From positions 744,001 through 808,000 of the forward strand of contig JADQAV010000009.1 of the NCBI GenBank assembly GCA_019775845.1: a stretch of 64,000 nucleotides of DNA, read 5' to 3'. The notes under the pieces are model-generated. The model was given only the letters and a program-made list of their open reading frames with translations, did no database searches and had not been told where the DNA came from. The position numbers were made by a program, and so were the translations under genes. Each line of letters starts with the position of its first letter. Position 1 is the stretch's first letter. Shown here piece by piece: positions 56,316 through 64,000 of this stretch. The stretch comes from Myrmaecium sp. VS I D KN 1. Its lineage: Eukaryota > Ascomycota > Dothideomycetes > Valsariales > Valsariaceae.

Positions 56316-57371
56316 ATGTCATCATCCCGGCTTCCTGATTTCTCTAAACTCCGGCCAAAGCACCGCCGGATACTGGGTGCTCTTTTGGGCGTTCATGCCG
56401 GAGATTCATTAGGCGCAACTCTCGAATTCACGACATACAATCAAGCCCGCTCCCTGTTCCCAAATGGCCTTCGCAACATCGTCGGTGGTGGCATACTAGA
56501 CTGGCCGCCTGGCCATGCTACCGACGACACTGACTTGACGCGAGCCGTACTTCTTGCTTACCTCGACGAGGTCGAAGGCCACCTACCAAAGACGGCAACG
56601 AGCGATTCTGCAAGTGCCATCACGATTGCGGCCGCGGAGCACATGCTCGATTGGATGGATGGCAAATGGCCGGATCGGACTCCAGGTGCTTTGCCTCGCG
56701 ACATCGGCGGCGCGACTCACCTTGGGCTGAACAGGTATCGGGAAACCCGAGATCCGCTGAAGGCCGGTGCAGGAGAAGGTCAGGCAGGGAATGGCAGTTT
56801 GATGCGTTGTATTCCCACGGCTCTCTTCACGACCAGCCAATCTGAGCGCTACCATCTGAGCATCGAGATTTCTGCAATCACGCATGATGATCTCCGATGT
56901 TCCCTAAGCTGCGCGCTTTACAACGATATCGTTGCAGCGCTGGTGGCAGGGAAAGGCGTGGAAGAGGCTCTTCACGAAGCAGAAGACAACTTGAAGAGGT
57001 TATCAGCTCCAGCTGATGCGTTTGAAATTGAGCAAGCGGTGCAAAAAGGGCGCGGTATCGACCTTAGACGGGTTGCCCGCGAAGACCCGCATCCTCTTGT
57101 CGGAAAATGTAGGGGCTATGTCCTCGACTCCCTGGCGTTAGCGATCGCTGCCGTACTAGATCCGCGTCCAATGGTGGATGTCTTGGCCGATATTGTATCC
57201 ATCGGTGCAGACTCAGATACGAATGCCGCTATTGCAGGTGGACTTCTAGGCGCTCGAGATGGCGTGGAGGGGATACCCAAGGACTGGCTCGCGAAATTGC
57301 AGTTTGCCGAGGAGTTCGTGAGAGTAGTGGAGAAGCTTGTTGAGAGGAGGCCAGAGCTCGTGCAAGGATGA
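56316..57371 (+). CDS. ADP-ribosylglycohydrolase family protein
   Basis: An intronless 351-aa protein. The ATG at 56316 (MSSSRLPDFSKL) is preferred, since upstream in-frame codons have no ATG. All family motifs are present: GALLGVHAGDSLGATLEF near the N-terminus, ATDDTDLT around residue 70, GNGSLMRCIP in the middle and GADSDTNAAIAGGLLG near the end. The Asp residues of TDDT and of DSDT are those that hold the two Mg ions in ARH/DraG enzymes. The predicted role is removal of ADP-ribose from proteins or from small molecules. There is no signal peptide, so it is probably cytosolic. It is divergent from nop4, with no obvious functional link. Confidence 0.9.
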   Translation: MSSSRLPDFSKLRPKHRRILGALLGVHAGDSLGATLEFTTYNQARSLFPNGLRNIVGGGILDWPPGHATDDTDLTRAVLLAYLDEVEGHLPKTATSDSASAITIAAAEHMLDWMDGKWPDRTPGALPRDIGGATHLGLNRYRETRDPLKAGAGEGQAGNGSLMRCIPTALFTTSQSERYHLSIEISAITHDDLRCSLSCALYNDIVAALVAGKGVEEALHEAEDNLKRLSAPADAFEIEQAVQKGRGIDLRRVAREDPHPLVGKCRGYVLDSLALAIAAVLDPRPMVDVLADIVSIGADSDTNAAIAGGLLGARDGVEGIPKDWLAKLQFAEEFVRVVEKLVERRPELVQG

Positions 57372-58164
57372 GATTTCTGAATTGCGCCTACACAACGACA
57401 TCTCTTCCGACCCAGGACTGAGCGCCTCGGCATCGGAGGAGAGCGGCTCTTATGAGTACGACCATCCCGCCGCGGCTCTAAAGGCGGGATCGCGGTGAGT
57501 TGGAAAACGGAACAAGTACCGGTACCCGATCACGTTTTCTGATGATAAGTGGATCGCATTATGAGATAAACGAAGAGGATTTTCGATACCCGAAGCCGTG
57601 GGGTGAAGATCGGATGTCAGTTGAAGAACGGCAATTTGAGTTGGCGGGAAAGAAAGGCGATAGACTTCGATCGGTTGCCTGGCTAAAATGCGGTCCGTCG
57701 TTGGGGTCTCCTTTCAATTGTCCGCTCTAGCCTTGTCCGGTATGTCCTGACGTTGATGACCCGCTCTCGAGACGCTGCTGCGTACCGGATTTCCCCCATC
57801 ACCGAACAGCATTTCGTGAGCTGCCATGCTCCCCCTATCGCCTACACCGTTCTCGAGCAGGGCCAATGGCCATGTTCGCTGCAGTTTCCGCATGCAGGGT
57901 GGCTTGCGTTCCCGCTCTACCCACGAATAATTCGCCTTTCACCATTTGCCCCACTCTGGACAAGTACAGGCATCATCTTCACGCAGAAAGGAGCGTATAA
58001 TAAACATGCCGTTACCTCCCTTCTCTGCGGCCAATTCCACTGGCTTCTCCTTTCCTCGTCTTTCTTTATCCGGCGACAGGTTGCTGCGCCCTTTCCAGGC
58101 TCTTGAACGGGTCATTCTTTTAGGAAGGCCTTCGCCCGGTTCCTGGATCTACACGCCCCTCACC
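57372..58164. other. intergenic, promoter of the MFS transporter gene
   Basis: No supported gene. A 76-codon frame at 57500-57730 has no recognisable feature. Confidence 0.5.
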
Positions 58165-59952
58165 ATGTCGGCAGGGCTCAAAACAGAGGACACCCCGGTG
58201 GGCATTTCGCCCTCGGACTCCTTATCGACAGACGACGTGCGCCGCGTTTACTCGGCGGAGGTGGACGCACAGCTCAAAGATCCTGACCTTTCACTCTACG
58301 AGAAGAAATGCATCCTGATCAACCGCGAGATCGATGCCATGGGCATGGGAAGATATCAATGGTATATTTGGGGGCTATGCGGCCTGGGTTATCTCATTGA
58401 CCTGCTGTGGGCACAAGCATTTGGACTTGTCTTGGGTCCTATGCAGCAAGAGCTGGGATTTGGCAATGATCAAACGGGCAACCTATCTACCTCCTTTTCG
58501 GCCGGTCTCACAGCTGGGGCCTTCGTATGGGGCGTACTAGTCGATATCGTAGGCCGACGATGGGCTTTCAACCTCACCGTTTTCATATCCTCTGTGTTTG
58601 GCCTCTGCTTGGCTATCCCGGATTCGTACACCAGCATTCTGGTCTTGACAGCCTTCGTCGGCTTCGGAGTTGGAGGAAACATACCCATCGATACGACCAT
58701 CACTCTGGAGTTCACGCCGCAGTCGAAGCGGTTTCTCCTCCCACTGCTCTCAATCTTCCAACCTATCGGCGTTGTGGTCTGCTCTGCAGTGGCTTACGGA
58801 TATATTCCTTTCCACAGCTGCGAGCCAAATTTCTCTACAGACGATGCTCTTCCAGCTTGCTCCAAGGTCGGACCAGGGGAGGCTTGTTGCAGAAAGAGCG
58901 ACAACATGGGATGGCGCTACCTCCTGTACACCCTCGGCGCCATCACCCTGTTCATCTTCTTGCTCCGTTTCGTCGTCTTCACGTTTCAGGAATCCCCTAA
59001 GTTTCTCATTCACCGGGGTCGGGATGCAGAGGCCGTCAAAGCACTTCATCATGTTGCGAAGGTCAACGGGAGGACGTGCGGTCTGACTTTGGACATGCTT
59101 CAGACCCTTGACGAGGAGCACGAAACGGCAGCATCCCTCCATGAGCGGACAGAAGGAGAGATCGCCACTCGCGCAGCACCTAGCACGATGGACCGCGCAG
59201 GCATCCTGAACCCCAAGGCCAGCATGTCTGAAAAGTTCGCGCTGGAGGTCGAGCGATACAAGATGTTATTCAATGGCTGGCAGATGACACGTCTGACGAT
59301 ACTCACCTGGTTGACATACATCATGGATTTCTGGGGTTTTACTGTGGCCGGTCAGTATCTCAACATGGCGCCTTCGAAAAGGTCAATCAGTTACTGACAT
59401 GATAACTTTCTAGGTTTCTATCTTCCTCAAATCCTCGCGCTCAAGAACGCCTCCGTCCATCTGTCCCTCAAGCATACATACATGTCCTACCTATACATCT
59501 ACGCGCCCGGCGTCGTGGCGGTAGCATTGGGCGCGGCTGCCTACAACGTCCCTCGGCTGGGGCGGAAGTGGTGCATGTCCATGTCCGCGGGTCTGATGGG
59601 GGCCTCCATCTTCCTCTTCGCCACCGTCAACACGGCCGCGTCGAACTCGGGCCTGAGCGCGATGGAGTACTTCTTCCAGAGCATGTTCAACGCCGTCCTG
59701 TACGGCTGGACGCCCGAGGCGTTCCCGGCGCCCGTCCGGGGCACGGCCAGCGGCGTGGCGAGCTTCTGGGGCCGGCTGGCCGGCATCGTGGCCCCGCTCA
59801 TCGCTCAGCATCTTTGGGCTGGCACGGGCGATGATGGTTCGGGCGGTCAGAATATCAATGCGGTGTTGTACCTGGCTGGGGGAGTGACGTTGGGATGCGT
59901 GATCAGCACGGCGTTGTTGCCGGGGCGTTTGGTGGGCAGAGAGAGCTATTGA
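58165..59952 (+). CDS. MFS transporter
   Basis: Two exons, 58165-59350 and 59414-59952, encode 574 aa; the 63-nt intron has a GTCAGT donor, TACTGAC and TCTAG. The ATG at 58165 follows a long leader and gives a polar N-terminus of about 70 residues before helix 1. Twelve transmembrane helices can be placed. VDIVGRRWAF is the loop 2-3 motif, repeated in weaker form as PRLGRKWCM in the second half. The segment ESPKFLIHRGRDAEAVKAL is the middle loop typical of sugar- and organic-acid-porter-like MFS proteins. The joint VAG-FYLPQI restores a helix, supporting the intron. The substrate cannot be read; the layout resembles SVOP/sugar-porter relatives more than drug exporters. Confidence 0.88.
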
Positions 59953-61173
59953 TGGAGCTGGACACGGGAGAAGGTTAGATGGTTGGGAGAAGTAATATTG
60001 TCACTCGTGAAGAGAGTACTTGAAAAATCTCAAAATCGTCATATTTCGGCAGGTACAGCACACGCTTTCACTCTGCGGTTGCAGGCACTGAAGTCCAGTG
60101 ATGAACGACGGCGCTCACAGGAAGCCACCCAGAAGTCTCCAGTACGGTTCTGATACCTCCTACATGTCCGACCGAGGCTGTGATCGTCTCATACCCACTG
60201 TATCCTGCAGCATCCGAAACCAGGCAACTCCGGAACCTTTCGTAGCGTACCGCTGCACTACGGCGTCACCAACCACTCACGTCCCGCAACCGATATCCGC
60301 GAACCATCACGGCGCCTGAGTGAAACATAGAAACATGGCCATGCCTTACGATTCCCCCTCTTCCTCTTTCCTAGTATCATGGAAGGGTCGAGGTTTTGCA
60401 ATAGTGGCTATGGTGAGGAAGTATTCGTGTTGGAGGGCGACGAGGCAAGCTATACATACAATACAGATGGAGTATCGGGAGGCCATTGCAGCAGATGCAT
60501 AGGGCACAATTGTAGTTCAGTACATATCAGGACCTAGTTGATGAGCGATTCGTTTGCATCAAACAACTTTGACCTACACGCACACCCTACTCTTGCATAT
60601 TTATATATATATGTATACTATATATCTATATCGTTTATAGCTTCATTTCGCCTTGCCGAAACTTGGACCCTTCCCCGTCACTTTCGTTCCGCTTATCGTT
60701 ATCGGCTGCGGGTCCCCCTGACCCGACCGTTGCTGCACGCCAACATCCCTGACCTCCTGGGGGAATTGTCCGCCTCTTTTCCCCCCCAGTGCCCCCTCCA
60801 TCCTTGCCCTGTGCCGTCCCTCTTCTTCCCCCAATTCGCTGGCTCGCTCCTCTTCCCTTCTGTTCTCCACCACTTCTTCTTCCTCTTCTTCTTCCCCTTC
60901 CATTCTTATCCCAGCGTTCGCATCCGTCCTGTCCTTCTTCGTCCTAGGCGCCGTTGTCGTCCCTCCGACCGTCCCCGTGGAGCCCGCGCAGTCGCGCATG
61001 AGCTATGCGCCTTGAGCCCGCAGGGGAACCTTGCCGGCGAAGCATCATCCCACCTGAGCCTGTCCAGACGCTCCACGCTCGTGCGCCCTGGGGTTGATGG
61101 TGAGCCTACCGCAGCGCAGCAGTCCTCACTCGTACGCGCAGCTTCTCCCGGTCGCCGGTCGCGTACAACCAGC
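59953..61173. other. intergenic, promoter and leader of the alpha/beta-hydrolase gene
   Basis: A TA-repeat tract (TATTTATATATATATG) near 60599 may act as TATA. It is followed by a long pyrimidine-rich stretch (60720-60960). The open frame continues upstream of 61174, but the sequence there is Pro/Arg/Ser-rich and not convincingly coding. Confidence 0.45.
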
Positions 61174-64000
61174 ATGGACCGTGGCCTCTCTGCTACCAGC
61201 CGGCCCACCGCGGCAGCATCGCCGGATCGACGTCGCTCCCTACCCACCACCGCAACGGCCTCTCGCTCGCACAAGCGCTCCCCAAACCTTGCGCGACCCC
61301 AAGCAGCCTCACCGGAGGTCATCTCGTCCCTGATCGACTCGCTCTCCGCCATCTCCATCCCCGCGCATACCTACTTTGAAAACTTCCCGGCCGTCGAGGG
61401 CACCCAGTCCACGCCTGTCAGCCCGAGCATCACTCAAGCTCCGTTCGGCGGGGGTTCGGAATACACAGGCGACTATGGCGCGTACCGGCTGACCCTGCTC
61501 AAGGAGCAGCAGATGCTCTACGCCGATGAAGCGGCTGAACCTCCCGTGGTGCGCACGTCGAAGCCGCCGTCCGGACTCTCGCCGGTCACCGCCCCGAAGA
61601 AGCCGAAGAAGGAGAAGGAGACGTCTTCGCTGAAGACCTACCTACGGTCCACGAGCTGCTCCTCCCTCCATTCCGCCTACTCTCGCCGATCGCTTCGAAG
61701 CAAGGACGACGCCAGCAGCCTGGGAAACATCAGTATAGAGGCGGGCGTTCCGCGCAATTCCACCGTCAGTCGCGCGTCGACGGAGAGCAAGCAGAGTGGG
61801 AGGGCGGGCAAGGGACTGATGTACATGAGCTCGCGCGAGAGGCTGAGGAGCCACGAGAGCAAGCGTAGACGAGGCTCGCTCCCGTCCGGTGCCGTGGAGG
61901 GCCTGGGTTGCGGGCTGCTCTCGTTGACGAAGGACGGCGGAGGGCAGCCACCGAGCCCGAGAATCCATTATTTTGCGGATGCCCCCATTGACGAGGAGCC
62001 GGGGGTCGCTGGCCCTTCACGCTCTGTGGAGGTGCCGCGCCATGCGAAAGGGATTAGCCCTTCGGGCGGTGGTGCGCATCATAGCAGTGACAATCGAAGG
62101 GCGACCGTCGGGGGTCTCAGCCACATCCCCGAGCGCGGCTCTTCGTTGAGACGGCCGGAAGGTACTACACGGAGCAAGGGGCGATCACGCAGGTCTGGTA
62201 AAGCTAAGCAGAGCACGTTGATTGGGGAGTCGGGGGCGGCGCAGGAGGTGCGGCCGCACTCGACCGGGAGGATTGCTGAGGAGCCTGAGGAGCATGAGAG
62301 GGTGGCGGCGCGGATCAGGCAGCTGAAGGACCGGATCGGGGCCAAGGACAAGCTGGGCCTTAGCGGACCCGAGCGGACGGACACAGGGGCAACGGGCGCA
62401 GGCGCGGGCGCGGGCAGCATGGGGGCGGACATGGGCATTGGCATGGGCAAACGCGGCGTTTCAGCATCGGAACCCTTCCCCCTCTCCACCTCCACCTCGA
62501 CCACCTCCAGCGCGTCCGACCGCCGCCAGAGAGAATCCGCCGCCAAAGCCCACAAGATCCTGGGTATCTCGTCCTCCCCCATGCCCTCGCCGCGCCGGCA
62601 CCGATCCCTCAGCGACCCGATCACCGACGATGGCGAGGCCGGCGCGCTCGACGATATCCCCATCGACTACCAGCTCGCCATCCGAAGCCTCGAGCAAGGC
62701 AAAGGCAGCCTCGACTCCACCCGGAAATCTCATTCGACCGGCGCACGCCCGTCGCGGTCCAACTCGGCCAGCCTGGAAGGGAGGACTGTCAAGTCACGGT
62801 CGACGGAACACGGTGCGACGCGAACGGGCCAAGCACACTCCGACCGTGGACAGTCCGCGACCACCAGTCCGACAATTGGCCATCAGAGCCTTGAGCTGCC
62901 TCATGGGACTCATGAAAGGCAACCTGGGTCGTCTCAGCCGAGCCGGCGCGTCACTCTATATGTCCCTCCATCGTCGGCCACTGCTACCGCAGCGACGGAA
63001 CGGCGACAGCAGAAAAAGAAGCGATGGTCGCATCCGGACCTGCCTCTGAAGGCTGACTCTAAGCACCAACCCAAGTCCGACCATCGCACGAGCCTGACCT
63101 CCGAGCCCAAGCACAGCGGCGAACGTGATGCCGTCAAGCCTCCCGCCGAGCCCGTCTTGGAGGAACGTCCGACCAGTGTCGACTCGGTTGACGACGAGGT
63201 AGAAGCCTTCCTCAACGCGCGCCGGCTCTCCCAGAAGGTGCAGCATCCGCAGACGGGCCGTGTCATCTCGTTCTCGGAGGTGGGCGATCCCAACGGGTTC
63301 GCAGTGTTCTGCTGCGTCGGCATGGGCTTGACGCGCTACGTGATGGCGTTCTACGACGAGCTTGCCTTGACTCTGAAGTTGCGGTTGATCACTCCGGATC
63401 GCCCTGGTATCGGCCAAAGCCAAGCGGACCCCACTGGAACGCCATTGAGCTGGCCAGGTACGTCTGCCGTGATCCATACCTGACGAGAAGAACATCGCTA
63501 ACGAACATGCAGATGACGTCTACACCATCTGTCAGGCCCTCCGCATCACCAAGTTCTCGTTGCTCGCTCACTCCGCCGGCGCCATCTACGCGCTCGCCAC
63601 CGCTCTCCGGATGGCCCCACACATCCGCGGGCGCGTCCATCTCCTCGCCCCGTGGATCCCTCCGTCCCAGATGGCGCCTCTGGGGATACACCAGGACGCC
63701 CCTCCTGGCGGCCAGCTTCCTAGATCGCAAAGGCTTCTCCGCGCGCTCCCTCCGTCGTGGCTCAAAGTAGCCAACTCCGCTTTCCTCTCCGCCTCCTCTG
63801 CCTCCATGACCCGCAGCGTGCCCAAGACACCGCAGAAGAGTGCAAAACGAAAGGGCACGGTCAAGGACTCGCCCCATGCAAGCCCTGGCGCGGCGGTTCT
63901 TGGAGGCGCCGCCTCGAACGCCAACGGGCATCTCCGACCGACCGTGCCGAACGCCCGCCACAGCATGCTGGTAATGGACCAGGTGCTGCCGAACGGCAGC
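61174..64000 (+). CDS. alpha/beta-hydrolase with long disordered N-terminus, cut by the window end
   Basis: Exon 1 runs 61174-63457 and exon 2 from 63513 past the window end; the 55-nt intron has GTACGT, a GCTAAC branch site and a TGCAG acceptor. The start is the first convincing ATG (MDRGLSATSRPTAAASPDRR), but an earlier one is possible. About 680 residues are rich in Ser, Pro, Arg and Lys with many RS/SP sites and look disordered and phosphorylated. Then RVISFSEVGDPNGFAVFCC and LITPDRPGIGQS open a hydrolase fold, and SLLAHSAGAIYALA holds the GxSxG-like nucleophile elbow (AHSAG). Another disordered insert follows (KTPQKSAKRKGTVK). The Asp/His of the triad lie outside the window. The role is unknown; large fungal relatives are uncharacterised. 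Confidence 0.75.

Noticed and set aside
57500-57730. 76-codon frame between the glycohydrolase and MFS genes
   Set aside because: Polar, featureless peptide in a promoter region.
1-64000. Dispersed 5S rRNA genes or CRISPR arrays
   Set aside because: No 5S internal-control-region motifs were found; the repeats seen are simple or transposon ends, and the genome is eukaryotic.

Overview
The window looks like nuclear DNA of a filamentous ascomycete (Pezizomycotina). The genes carry many short introns (about 48-80 nt, a few longer) with GTAAGT-like donors, CTAAC/CTGAC-like branch sites and CAG/TAG acceptors. Clear orthologs of Rrn6, Spc25, DHX35, Cue5, Nop4 and Dap1 are present. Two long TA-rich blocks are almost free of CpA/TpG but keep CpG, which is the footprint of repeat-induced point mutation (RIP). 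I cannot name the species.

Layout. 0-4 kb: a possible tail of a protein gene at the left edge; a tRNA-Ala(UGC) that can only be completed by removing a 71-nt insertion with all the marks of a spliceosomal intron; an E/Q-rich protein; two tiny single-pass membrane proteins. 4-9 kb: an alcohol acetyltransferase, a GPI-anchored Ser/Thr-rich surface protein and an ordinary tRNA-Ala(AGC). 10-13.4 kb: a small Cys/His protein and a four-exon Dap1/MAPR cytochrome-b5-like protein. 13.7-22.0 kb: an 8.3-kb RIP-mutated block bounded by degenerate inverted repeats.

22-31 kb is a dense housekeeping stretch: RRN6-like (-), SPC25 (+), DHX35-like helicase (-) and a CUE protein (+), arranged in divergent and convergent pairs. 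31.5-44.5 kb is looser: an F-box-like protein, a secreted TIM-barrel-like protein, a seven-TM rhodopsin-domain protein, a FAD monooxygenase and a CBM20 alpha-amylase. 47.3-50.4 kb is a second RIP-mutated element with perfect 27-bp terminal inverted repeats and a TAA duplication, which looks PIF/Harbinger-like. 51-64 kb: a DUF1996 secreted protein, Nop4, an ADP-ribosylglycohydrolase, an MFS transporter and an alpha/beta-hydrolase with a very long disordered N-terminus that runs off the right edge.

No metabolic gene cluster is evident. The housekeeping genes serve rDNA transcription (Rrn6), ribosome assembly (Nop4), chromosome segregation (Spc25), RNA processing (DHX35-like), sterol/heme biology (Dap1-like) and ubiquitin-linked turnover (CUE). 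The accessory genes are mainly secreted, membrane or catabolic functions. Exon models were built by hand and kept only where phases and conserved protein sequence agree; none has been tested against transcripts.
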